DNA of 64,000 nt from an uncultured Selenomonadaceae bacterium (GTDB lineage: Bacteria; Bacillota; Negativicutes; Selenomonadales; Selenomonadaceae), in assembly GCA_902778455.1 (NCBI GenBank), contig CACYXR010000024.1, forward strand, positions 1-64,000. The letters run 5' to 3'. The position numbers were made by a program, and so were the translations under genes. Each line of letters starts with the position of its first letter. Position 1 is the stretch's first letter. The notes under the pieces are model-generated. The model saw only the letters and a program-made list of their open reading frames with translations, had not been told where the DNA came from and did no database searches. Shown in pieces: positions 53,401 through 61,170 of the stretch.

Positions 53401-54974
53401 ATCATATCCCGGAGATTTTGCCGGAGCACAAGCAAAAGCTCCTCGTCCCCGGCCATCCCCACCGCTTTTTCCACATATTCTTCCGCAGTGTTTGCGACCA
53501 GCTCGCCCAAGCCCAGATTCATCAGCAAGCTTTTCCCGAACCGCCCGCCGTGATTCACGCCCGCCATCGTCACCACCGGGACGCCCATGAAAAGCGCGTC
53601 GCAGGTTGTCCCGCCGCCCGGATACGGGAACGTGTCGAGAGCGATATCCATATCCGCGTATTCCCCGAGATAGTCGCGGGAAAAACCTCTTGTCTCCACC
53701 CGCTCCCGTGGAATTCCCATCCGTTCCATTCGCGCCAGTGCATAAGCGCGATTGTCCGGCTCATCGAAAATCTTTCCCTTCAAGAGCAGCCGGGAGCCCG
53801 GCACCCTTGCCAGGATCTCCGCCCAGAGCCGAAGCGTCTCATCGGACATCTTCCCGAAATCATTGAAGCTGCCGAAGGTCACTGCACCGTTCCGACGGCA
53901 GGGGGGAGCCTCCGCCGGAAGCGGAGCAGCCCCGACGTCCGTATAGCAAAAATGTGTATGCGGCAGAACCAGCAGCTTTTCCGTAAACGCCTTCTGCGTT
54001 TCCTCATCGTCCAGATATACGTCTCCCAGGAAATAATCGATTGCCGAGAGCCCCGTCGACGCCCAATACCCGATGCCGGAAATCTGGATCGGCGCGGGCT
54101 TATATGCCATAATCGGCAGAGAATTCCCCATCGTATGCCCGCCGAGCTCCACAAGGATGTCAATCCCATCCTCGAAAATCCTGCTCGCTGCCTCCTCCGG
54201 TGAAAGGTTCCGAAGGTTCCGCCAGTAATCGACAGCCTTGGACAGGTCCAAGCTAAACTCGTCCTCTTCCCCCGTCATATATGCGTAAACCGTAAACGGC
54301 GTCTTGACATGCCCCAAAAGCATCGCCGTCGCAAACCGGAGCACCACATGATACCGCAAATCCGCAGAGATATAGCCGATCCGAAGCGGCCTTTCCCCGT
54401 ACCTCCGACGATGAGTGAACCGTTTCACATCCTTGAAATAATCGTTATACCGCGCCGCCGCCTCACGCTGTTCCTCCGGTGAAATCCCCGGCAGGTAATG
54501 AAGATCGTAAAGATAATTGCTGTACTCGCCTGCGCCAAGCTCCGGAGCAATCCTCGAAGCCTCCAGGTCATATTTCGCCGCTTCCCCCGGTTCCCCAAGC
54601 AGACGAAAGCAGCGTCCCAAAAGGTTGCAGACCCGCTCCCGAATCTGCGCGCCGGCGTTTTTGTCCTCCAAAAGCGACTCCAACGGCTCAAGCAGCGCCG
54701 CTCGCGCGCCTTTCATGTAAGCCACCCGCGCAGAAAGATACCGCGTATTCGGTTTTTCCGGCGCCAGTGCCTCCAGCTCTCCCAATGCCTTTTCCGCCGT
54801 ACCGGCGTCGTTCGTCTCGATTCCGAGGCTTGTCAACAACCCCAGCGCTTCCTCGCGGTCATAGGGCATAAACGCTTCGATGGCGTCCCGGGCCTTCTCC
54901 ATCGCGCCGCTCATCAACGCAGCGCACGCCTCGTCCCGAAGCCGCGTCGCTTCCTTTGCCTCCTGCTCGTTCAT
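50403..54974 (-). CDS. Giant protein with three O-GlcNAc-transferase-like (GT41) modules
   Basis: A 1523-residue protein. A TPR-like N-terminus (1-190) is followed by GT41 module 1 (about 197-552), module 2 (597-953), a TPR-like segment (965-1150) and module 3 (1160-1518). Modules 1 and 3 keep the key features: His in YISADLRYHV (209) and GYVSPDFGGHV (1173), the GGHT/GHTANS loop, Lys of FNDFGK (375) and FNQYAK (1342), and DTxPxPGGGTTCD. Module 2 keeps Lys 776 but has lost the histidine and has GRRSVCE in place of GGGTTCD, so it is probably inactive. It should glycosylate proteins, probably flagellin. Tandem GT41 modules in one chain are unusual. Confidence 0.85.
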   Translation of the reverse strand: MNEQEAKEATRLRDEACAALMSGAMEKARDAIEAFMPYDREEALGLLTSLGIETNDAGTAEKALGELEALAPEKPNTRYLSARVAYMKGARAALLEPLESLLEDKNAGAQIRERVCNLLGRCFRLLGEPGEAAKYDLEASRIAPELGAGEYSNYLYDLHYLPGISPEEQREAAARYNDYFKDVKRFTHRRRYGERPLRIGYISADLRYHVVLRFATAMLLGHVKTPFTVYAYMTGEEDEFSLDLSKAVDYWRNLRNLSPEEAASRIFEDGIDILVELGGHTMGNSLPIMAYKPAPIQISGIGYWASTGLSAIDYFLGDVYLDDEETQKAFTEKLLVLPHTHFCYTDVGAAPLPAEAPPCRRNGAVTFGSFNDFGKMSDETLRLWAEILARVPGSRLLLKGKIFDEPDNRAYALARMERMGIPRERVETRGFSRDYLGEYADMDIALDTFPYPGGGTTCDALFMGVPVVTMAGVNHGGRFGKSLLMNLGLGELVANTAEEYVEKAVGMAGDEELLLVLRQNLRDMMRRSPLMNMEQYRKDLTEAYIRIWKKFVREQSAPEEEQSGDEAGPSREPEFLDESSEDGSPFTHDPAAEHHDVLRVGYILHGSEEKDNLSLVTAFFGYADRYRFEVYGYALGKTVYKNITIVNLATAWRELSGLSAREAAECIYVDGIDILVDLTGGNADSALPVLAYKPAPIQVSAVQSRGTTGASAVDYFLTDVYTAPKGEEKFFSEKLLRLPESQICCMRPKSARVYSLPAPVLEAGYLTFGVLARWEKVTDDAIRAWAEILRRVDGARLLVQDGTFSDKERRTEAMERLEAAGLDESRVELVAWTESYLADYERVDIALDTYPRTGRRSVCEALYMGIPVVARKGRVYAERASESILMNIGMDSFCVPDWPSYIRAAVGLAKDRKRLTELHLTLQWKIESSAVMNAQRYMDALEEAYGDIFVAWERTADEETQKESLTCRWERFQRARDEKRWKEAAAMGSRLVFAGVNLPDSVVHVAQAYYILKDDRHCLYWMRRAEKLKPPGRAKLLGWLAYSQDQRLFLLSAAKTYQQMLYSVGSSQEDNLLRQQVWMRYGGLMFILGEVEKSLHAYTEAYLLGDTIFSRAIAYGGFLLSHNNDDIPSQDLFNQSKRYSEIFQGIKRYSHSRQRPEHSRLRIGYVSPDFGGHVMSHFIVPFLMFRDRARFEVYAYNSAAEKVPESAVVKQMADVWRDIDRTQPEAAAKVIYEDEIDILFDLAGHTANSAVSVFAWKPAPIQISGLGYMATTGLDAMDYFLTDSFVDPPGEGREAYFVEKPLYVTAQFCYAVIGKKIFPASKGAPSKQRGWVLFGVFNQYAKVKDEMLLAWKEILRRVPRSRLLLKSFVLESPEAAEAAYQRLKALGLPMERVILEPATKNFMERYLDVDIALDTYPWPGGGTTCDTLYMGVPVVSRYGERRSSRFSYGILKNVGLGELTAETVDEYVEKAVALALDEELLDTLHKNLRNMLEQSPVMDAARYIREIEAQYNEIWRKWRSGEA

Positions 54975-54992
54975 CGCTCGTTTCGTCCCTTC

Positions 54993-56441
54993 TCAAGCAT
55001 CTATCTCCCATGGAAAGACCTGTTCCAGTTTGGAAATGTAGCCCTGCATCTCCTGCGCAATTCCCGAATCTGCTCTCCGGAGCGCGTCGGGCAAATCCAC
55101 TTTCATCCCTGCCCGCTGCGCCGCCAGCACTTCCATTGCGCAGCCGCGTATCATAGCCCGCGCCAATTCCCGCGCCGCACTCGGATACGCTTTCGCGAAA
55201 AGCAGCCGCTCGCCCTCGGACAGGATACGGCCTCCCGCCTTTTTATCGTAGTATAAGCATACCTCATAGAGGCCGCTCTTTGCAAGTATGCGGACGAGAA
55301 ATTCCGCGTCCGCCGCCGGATCGTAAATCGTGTTCAGGAACTGGATCGCGTCCGCCGCCGGAAGCGCGCGCAGGATTTCCCCGAGCAGAGAAAGTGCCGG
55401 CTCGTAAAATCGTTCTTCCTTCAGCGCTTCCGTCGCGTCATCCAGCGCCTGCGCCTCCTGCCCCCGTTGATGGGAGATATCGGCGAGGTGGCCTAAAATA
55501 ATAGCCCGGATATGGCCCGCACCCGGTTCCGTCATCGTAAGCGCTTCGTGCAGCGCCGTTTCAGCTTCGGTATATTGCTCCGCCTGCCACGCCGAGACGC
55601 CCTCGATAGCCTTATAATCCGCCGTGCCGGGGAATTTCTTCAGCGCGTCCCGCGCTGCCTCGCGCACCTCGACAAAAGGGCGCCTCAATGCAAGCATCGA
55701 ATTCAGCAGCACATTGTATGGACTTTTTTCCCGTCCGCCCAGCGTGAAACCGGAAGCAATCGCCTTTCGCGCCCATTCCTCCGCTTCCTCGTACCGCTCC
55801 AGCCCAAAGCAGCAATCCGCGAGATAAAAGGCGTCCGAAGGCGACTCTCCCCGCCGCTCTCGCTCTGAAAGCAGAAGAGAAAGATTCCGCTCCGCTTTCG
55901 CACGCAAAAGCCCGGACGAATACCCCGTATGCCAGACCCGCACGTCCCGCACCTCCACCATCCGCCAACCGCTTCCACGCGCCTGAAGCATCTCATGCAC
56001 ATGGCCGTGATATCTTAGATCGGGATGACGGCGAAATACCCGAAGCTGGAAACCGCCGTTCGAAAGCGCCCCGTCGCGGTCCACGTCTATATTGACCAGC
56101 GGGCAGAAAAAGCCGGCTATCTTTCGCTCTTTGTCAAACTTTTGGATATACGCCCTGACCTTCGGTATATCTTCTTCCGAAAAATATTCGTCGGCGTCGA
56201 GAAAGACAATCCAGCTTCCTTTCGCTTTTTGCAGCGCGCAATTTTTTGCCGCCGAGAAATCGTTGCGCCACGCGAAAGAATAAACGGATGCGCCCGCTTC
56301 CCGTGCCAGCTCCGCCGTCCGATCCGTCGATCCCGTATCCACCACGACCATCTCGTCGGCAAGGGCGCGGGCACACGTGAGCCACCGGGGAAGGTTCCGC
56401 TCCTCGTTCTTTACGATCACGCACGCCGAAATCTTAACCAT
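54993..56441 (-). CDS. TPR-containing family 2 glycosyltransferase (SunS/FkpM-like)
   Basis: The N-terminal 230 residues are a GT2 GT-A domain with CVIVKNEERNL, VDTGSTDRT, and FLDADEYFSEED (DXD-type). The C-terminal half consists of TPR-like helices. Family members add sugars to peptides or to lipid carriers. The overlap with the next gene is eight bases. It precedes the giant GT41 protein by 18 bases and probably belongs to the same transcript. Confidence 0.82.
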   Translation of the reverse strand: MVKISACVIVKNEERNLPRWLTCARALADEMVVVDTGSTDRTAELAREAGASVYSFAWRNDFSAAKNCALQKAKGSWIVFLDADEYFSEEDIPKVRAYIQKFDKERKIAGFFCPLVNIDVDRDGALSNGGFQLRVFRRHPDLRYHGHVHEMLQARGSGWRMVEVRDVRVWHTGYSSGLLRAKAERNLSLLLSERERRGESPSDAFYLADCCFGLERYEEAEEWARKAIASGFTLGGREKSPYNVLLNSMLALRRPFVEVREAARDALKKFPGTADYKAIEGVSAWQAEQYTEAETALHEALTMTEPGAGHIRAIILGHLADISHQRGQEAQALDDATEALKEERFYEPALSLLGEILRALPAADAIQFLNTIYDPAADAEFLVRILAKSGLYEVCLYYDKKAGGRILSEGERLLFAKAYPSAARELARAMIRGCAMEVLAAQRAGMKVDLPDALRRADSGIAQEMQGYISKLEQVFPWEIDA

Positions 56442-57801
56442 TGTCCGCCGCCTCCGCCGTTAACGACGCCGATAAACGAGCGGCGCACCCCGCGCCCGCG
56501 ATTTTTTCGACCTCGCCCATGATTTTTGCGCAGGTTTCCTTCATATCATCCCGTACGGATTCCCTGCCCATGTATGCCTGCCAGACCGCCGCCAAATCCG
56601 ACGGCAGCAATCCCTCCGCCAAAGCCGAAGCCGAGCGCGCCTCCGGCGAATCGTCGTCCTCCATCAAAAGCAGCAACGAAAAAAGCCGCACACCTTGCTC
56701 CCAAGTGAAACGCCGCGCTTCCCTCGAAAGCCCCTGCCAGTCCCCCGCCCCCGCCAAATCGCGGAGCGGCTCTTCTGCCCGCTCGTCCCGAAACAGCCGC
56801 TCCCAAAGAACCGCCCGTTCCGCAATCAGACGTGCCGTGTTCTCGTCAAAGGTCGTAGGTTCAAGCCCGCTGCCCGCACCTTCCGCGTAAATCGCCAAAG
56901 CCTTACGGCCCTCGCGAAGCGCCCCGCGATAATCGAGTCCGAAACCGAGACACTCCGAATATTCCCCGTGAAACTCCGGAAGCTCCGGAAAGTCCTTCAC
57001 CGCCATCTTCGCCGCCTTGCGCCGCTGTCGATATGCTTCCGGCCGCTTCGCTAAAATACGGAGCAAAATCCGGTATGAACGGCTGGCGTAAGCAAAAGGC
57101 TTCCGCCCGCCCTCCACATCGAGCCACGCGTATTTCATCGCTTCTTCCTCATCGCCGAGGCCGTCATACGTCTCCGCCAAATACATATAGATCGAGTCCC
57201 GCGGCTTCCCGCTTTCCAGCTCTTTTTTCAAAAGTGCGAGATTGCGCTCCCCTTTCGCCCGCGAAAGCGTCGCCGAGTACCCGGTATGCATCATCAAAAG
57301 CTCGTCGCCGGGCACCATCGCCATACGCCGGATGGGGTCACCGTGAAGACGCGGCTCCTCATGGATCGCGCCTTCATAGGCCAGCCCTTCGACGCGGCGC
57401 AGAATCCTCGGTACATAGGAATCCAGCAGTACCTTTCCCGCGTCCTCGTCCAGTTCCCGACGCGGAAACATCAACAAATCCGCGTCTTTCCCGTATCGCT
57501 CGATGACCCGACGAACATTGCCCGCCATGGTTTCGTCAAAATACTCGTCCGCATCCACGACGAGAATCCAGTCCCCCGTCGCTTTCGACAGCGAAAAATT
57601 CCGTGCCGCCGAAAAATCGTCGCACCACGGAAACTGAAACACACGCGCACCATATTCTTCCGCAATCTTCACCGTATCGTCGGTGGATCCCGAATCCACC
57701 ACGACGATCTCATCCGCCGCGCCCGAAATGCTTGCAAGTGAACGCGCAAGCCTCGCCGCCTCATTCTTCACGATATAACAGGCAGAGATCCGCAACCGCA
57801 T
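56434..57801 (-). CDS. TPR-containing family 2 glycosyltransferase
   Basis: A 455-residue paralogue of the neighbouring gene, with GT2 motifs CYIVKNEAARL, VDSGSTDDT and VDADEYFDE and a helical C-terminal half. I chose ATG 57801, after AAGGGG; an upstream ATG at 57873 would add 24 residues with no ribosome site. It is the first gene of the leftward glycosylation cluster and lies 143 bases from the divergent ATP-grasp gene. Confidence 0.82.
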   Translation of the reverse strand: MRLRISACYIVKNEAARLARSLASISGAADEIVVVDSGSTDDTVKIAEEYGARVFQFPWCDDFSAARNFSLSKATGDWILVVDADEYFDETMAGNVRRVIERYGKDADLLMFPRRELDEDAGKVLLDSYVPRILRRVEGLAYEGAIHEEPRLHGDPIRRMAMVPGDELLMMHTGYSATLSRAKGERNLALLKKELESGKPRDSIYMYLAETYDGLGDEEEAMKYAWLDVEGGRKPFAYASRSYRILLRILAKRPEAYRQRRKAAKMAVKDFPELPEFHGEYSECLGFGLDYRGALREGRKALAIYAEGAGSGLEPTTFDENTARLIAERAVLWERLFRDERAEEPLRDLAGAGDWQGLSREARRFTWEQGVRLFSLLLLMEDDDSPEARSASALAEGLLPSDLAAVWQAYMGRESVRDDMKETCAKIMGEVEKIAGAGCAARLSASLTAEAADNG

Positions 57802-57882
57802 CGCGCCCCTTTCCGCATAAACCTCTAGTTTTATATTATAGCAAAATATTCCGGCAAAATCACCGTATATCAATAGAAACGG

Positions 57883-57911
57883 TTGATAGGACGTTTTTCA
57901 TGTTGTATAAT
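57883..57911 (+). promoter_or_regulatory. Sigma-A-type promoter of the ATP-grasp/HD-GYP gene
   Basis: TTGATA (57883-57888) is followed after exactly 17 bases by TATAAT (57906-57911), and the gene starts 34 bases later. It is the best promoter match in the window. Confidence 0.85.
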
Positions 57912-57944
57912 AAAAGATATATATAGATAGTCAAGGAGGCCGCT

Positions 57945-60338
57945 ATGAATTTTATTTTTATTTCTCCGCATTCCCCGCGAAACTACTGGCTGTTTTGCGA
58001 CCGCCTGAAAAAAAACGGCGTCACGGTGCTCGGCATCGGGGATATCCCTTACGATTCCCTGGAAAAGCATGTCAAGGACTCTTTGACGGAATATTATTAT
58101 GTCGAATCCCTGCAGGACTATGACAAAATGTTCCGTGCTGTGGCTTTTCTTTCGTTCAAATACGGAAAAATCGACTGGATCGAATCTCACAACGAGCTTT
58201 TCATCGAGCAGGACGCTCGTCTGCGGGAAGACTTCAATATCAAGACCGGCCTGCAGACGGCGGACATCGAACGGTTCCGCCTGAAGTCGGCTATGAAGCC
58301 ATATTTCCGAAACGCTCATATCGCCGCGCCCCGTCACGCTGCCATCCCCACCATTCGGGAGGCAAAAGCTTTTGCACGGAAAGTCGGGTATCCGGTCATT
58401 GTGAAGCCGGATATGGGCGTTGGCGCAAAGGACGTCCAACTGATTGAAACTGCCACCGAGCTGGAATGGTTCTTCTGGGAAAAATCCACCGTGCCATACA
58501 TTATGGAAGAATTTGTGCATGGCAACATCTATTCCTACGACGCGATCGTAAACCTGGACGGCGAACCCCTCTTTGAGTCAATGACGGCATGGCCGCCTTC
58601 CATCATGGAAATCGTCGCCAAACAGCTCGACTTCTCATACTATGTCGCGGCGGATATCCCTGACGACTTGCGGAACGCAGGGCGCGCCGCCATACGAACC
58701 TTCGGCATTCGGGGCCGCTTCATTCACCTGGAATTCTTCCGGCTGACCGAGGACCAGCCCCCTCTCGGCGCGGAAGGCGAGCTCGTCGCACTGGAAATCA
58801 ATCTGCGGCCGCCGAGAGGCTACGCCGTGGACATGATGAACTACGCACATTCCACCGACGCATACAAAATCTGGGCAGACATGGTCACCATCAACAAGTG
58901 CATCATCCCCAGACGCTCCGATCACCGCTTCTGCGTATTCGCGGGACGACGCAGCAGCCACGCCTATCTGCACTCCCATGCGGAAATCATCACGCGCTAC
59001 AAATCGAATATCGTGCTGCAAGAGACAATACCGCCCCAGCTGCATGCGCAGATGGGCAACTATATGTATTCCGCCCGCACACGGACGAAAGAAGAAGCGG
59101 CAGAATTCATCCGCTACGTGCAGACCCAGTTCAGCGAGAACGGACAGGCACGCCGGCTGCTGCTGAAGGATCTGAAGCCGGGCATGGTTCTGGTCCAGCC
59201 GATCGTCCTCCTAGACGGCAAGATTTTGATGGAAACCGGAACGAGAATGACGGAATTCGTCATCAGCCTCCTGCGCGACCCAAACTACATGGAAAAAGTG
59301 CTCCCGGAAGGCTCCTCTCTGGACGATTTGATGCTGACCGTAAACGTCCCCCAGGAGATCAAAACGGTTTCCGTGGAAGACCATCCGAAGGCGGAAATGA
59401 CGGACTCCCCATACGCGAAATTACCGCCGCCGGACCCGAAGACCGACAAGCTTCTCGACGCGGATTATGTGCGGACATATCAGGAAGTCTTCCAGGAACT
59501 GGAGCAGCTGCTGAACCCGAACACCATCCACCGGGGCCTCAATCTGGACGCCCTCGGCCAGCTGATTTCCGACCGCAAGCTTGCGAGCCTCTGCAACGAT
59601 TCCATGGCCATCACCCAAATCCACAACATGGACTGCGAAGGCTCCTATCTGATCCATCACAGCCTGCACGTCGCAATCCTGGCCGGCCTGACGGGAAAAT
59701 GGATGCGCTGGCCGCGGGAATCCTACGAGCGCCTGCTGCTTGCGGGACTGCTGCACGACGTCGGCAAACTGAAAATCGCCAAAGACATCCTGAACAAACC
59801 GGGAAAACTTTCTCTGTCGGAAATGAAAATCATGCAGAACCACCCCACCTACGGTGTGGAAATCCTGGCGAAATCCGGTCTCTCCACCGAATCCGACCTC
59901 ATCGCCGGCGTGCTCCAGCACCACGAGCGCGGGGACGGCTCCGGCTATCCGTCCGGGCTCAAGAACGATATGATTTCCCCCTTCGGGAAAATTCTCGCGA
60001 TTCTCGACATTTACGACGCTATGGCCACGAACCGCGTATACGCGCACAAGGTGTCGCCCTTCGACATCTTCGACCGCCTGAGCATGGACATGACCGCCGG
60101 AAAGCTCGACGAGGCCTATTGCGTGCTGTTCATGCGGGAAATGGGCCGCTCGCTGACCGGAAACTGGGTGCGGCTGAGCAGCGGCGAAAAAGCGAAGATC
60201 ATCTATATCGACCAAAACAAAACGAATGCCCTGCCCATCGTACAGACAACCGAAGGCAAATTCTACGACCTGACCACCGACGACTCAAAGAAGGTGGAAG
60301 AACTGCTCACCATCAAAGAAGCGACGTTGGGAAAATAG
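57945..60338 (+). CDS. Fusion of an ATP-grasp domain and an HD-GYP domain
   Basis: A 797-residue cytosolic protein. Residues 1-105 are a pre-ATP-grasp fold; residues 106-395 are an ATP-grasp domain with Lys in VIVKPDMG (154), the acidic pair in IMEEFVHG (188-189) and metal-binding EINLRPPRG (284). Residues 405-445 resemble the short module found before HD-GYP domains (KDLKPGMVLVQPI). The HD-GYP domain (about 540-740) has HHSLHVA, LLHDVGKL (HD at 604-605), HPTYGVEIL and HHERGDGSGYP, all intact. This joins a carboxylate-amine ligase to a c-di-GMP-hydrolase fold, which I do not know as a described architecture. The ligated substrates are unknown. Confidence 0.85.
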   Translation: MNFIFISPHSPRNYWLFCDRLKKNGVTVLGIGDIPYDSLEKHVKDSLTEYYYVESLQDYDKMFRAVAFLSFKYGKIDWIESHNELFIEQDARLREDFNIKTGLQTADIERFRLKSAMKPYFRNAHIAAPRHAAIPTIREAKAFARKVGYPVIVKPDMGVGAKDVQLIETATELEWFFWEKSTVPYIMEEFVHGNIYSYDAIVNLDGEPLFESMTAWPPSIMEIVAKQLDFSYYVAADIPDDLRNAGRAAIRTFGIRGRFIHLEFFRLTEDQPPLGAEGELVALEINLRPPRGYAVDMMNYAHSTDAYKIWADMVTINKCIIPRRSDHRFCVFAGRRSSHAYLHSHAEIITRYKSNIVLQETIPPQLHAQMGNYMYSARTRTKEEAAEFIRYVQTQFSENGQARRLLLKDLKPGMVLVQPIVLLDGKILMETGTRMTEFVISLLRDPNYMEKVLPEGSSLDDLMLTVNVPQEIKTVSVEDHPKAEMTDSPYAKLPPPDPKTDKLLDADYVRTYQEVFQELEQLLNPNTIHRGLNLDALGQLISDRKLASLCNDSMAITQIHNMDCEGSYLIHHSLHVAILAGLTGKWMRWPRESYERLLLAGLLHDVGKLKIAKDILNKPGKLSLSEMKIMQNHPTYGVEILAKSGLSTESDLIAGVLQHHERGDGSGYPSGLKNDMISPFGKILAILDIYDAMATNRVYAHKVSPFDIFDRLSMDMTAGKLDEAYCVLFMREMGRSLTGNWVRLSSGEKAKIIYIDQNKTNALPIVQTTEGKFYDLTTDDSKKVEELLTIKEATLGK

Positions 60339-60344
60339 GCCGCA

Positions 60345-60382
60345 AAAAAACTGCCGCACGGAAAAACGTGCGGCAGTTTTTT
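60345..60382. terminator. Bidirectional terminator, ATP-grasp/HD-GYP gene and fliT-like gene
   Basis: A 15-bp stem (60345-60359 with 60368-60382) is flanked by A and T runs, between two converging genes. Confidence 0.92.
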
Positions 60383-60385
60383 GCC

Positions 60386-60721
60386 CTAAAATTGTGTATT
60401 GACCATATGCCCGCTTGGCTGGAAACCGGGGGACGCGGTATAGGAGCGAACCTTCACATTGCGCTGCTTCGAGCGGGCAAGCCAGCTCTGGGCGCGATCC
60501 TTTACGTCCTTCGCTACGGGCTGGAGCTTCGCCAGAAACGCTTTATATTCGTCCGTCTTCTTGTGGTCCGGCGTCGTCGCCGCAATCATGCGGTCGAAAA
60601 TCACGTTCCGCTGCTCCGCGATATTCAGGAACTCGTCAATATCCTCGCGGTCAAGGAACTTCTGCATTTCCTTCGTCAGCACGTAATACTGCTCCCAAAG
60701 CGCGCTCGCATCCTTCGCCAT
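60386..60721 (-). CDS. FliT-like flagellar chaperone
   Basis: A 111-residue, mostly helical protein immediately downstream of fliS, sharing one base with its stop (TGATG). Size, helical character and position fit FliT-type chaperones, which bind FliD before export, but the sequence is diverged and no FliT motif is certain. A charged KQRNVKVRSY tail precedes the C-terminus. Confidence 0.5.
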   Translation of the reverse strand: MAKDASALWEQYYVLTKEMQKFLDREDIDEFLNIAEQRNVIFDRMIAATTPDHKKTDEYKAFLAKLQPVAKDVKDRAQSWLARSKQRNVKVRSYTASPGFQPSGHMVNTQF

Positions 60722-61107
60722 CAGGACGCCGCCCCTTTCTCCGCGCGGGCCTTCTTCATCGCCTGCGCCCACGCGTCCCGGAGCTCTGTGATAATGTTCT
60801 TCGCCTCGTCGAGCTGCTTGACGTCGCTCTTCATGTTTGCCTCGACCAGACGGTCATAGACATAGTTGTAAAGAGGCAAAAGCTGGTGCGCAATCTCATA
60901 TTCCATATTGAGCGTCACGCGAAACTCCGTAATGATGTTCTGCGCTTTCTGCAAGGAGTTGTTCGCTTCCTCATAGTCTTTCCTCTCGATAGCATCCCTG
61001 CCCTCGGTCATGAAACGAAGCGCGCCGTTATAGAGCATCAGCGTCAACGCTTCCGGCGTCGCCGTCAAAACCTGCTGGCGCTTATATGCCTCGGCTGCAT
61101 TTACCAT
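60721..61107 (-). CDS. fliS: Flagellar export chaperone FliS
   Basis: FliS holds flagellin monomers unfolded for type III export. The four-helix family pattern is clear: AYKRQQVLTATPEALTLMLYNGALRFM near the start. The 128-residue length is typical. It lies between fliD and the FliT-like gene. Confidence 0.94.
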   Translation of the reverse strand: MVNAAEAYKRQQVLTATPEALTLMLYNGALRFMTEGRDAIERKDYEEANNSLQKAQNIITEFRVTLNMEYEIAHQLLPLYNYVYDRLVEANMKSDVKQLDEAKNIITELRDAWAQAMKKARAEKGAAS

Positions 61108-61141
61108 GTGTGTACCTCCTGCTCAATCGTGGAATTAATCG

Positions 61142-61162
61142 CCCTCCCCTATGGGGAGGGCT
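61142..61162. repeat. Intergenic hairpin between fliS and fliD
   Basis: A perfect 9-bp stem (GCCCTCCCC/GGGGAGGGC) with a TAT loop. The T-rich run is on the plus-strand side, so it does not fit a terminator for fliD; it more closely resembles the hairpins at 20877 and 28552. Confidence 0.6.
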
Positions 61163-61170
61163 TTATTTTT

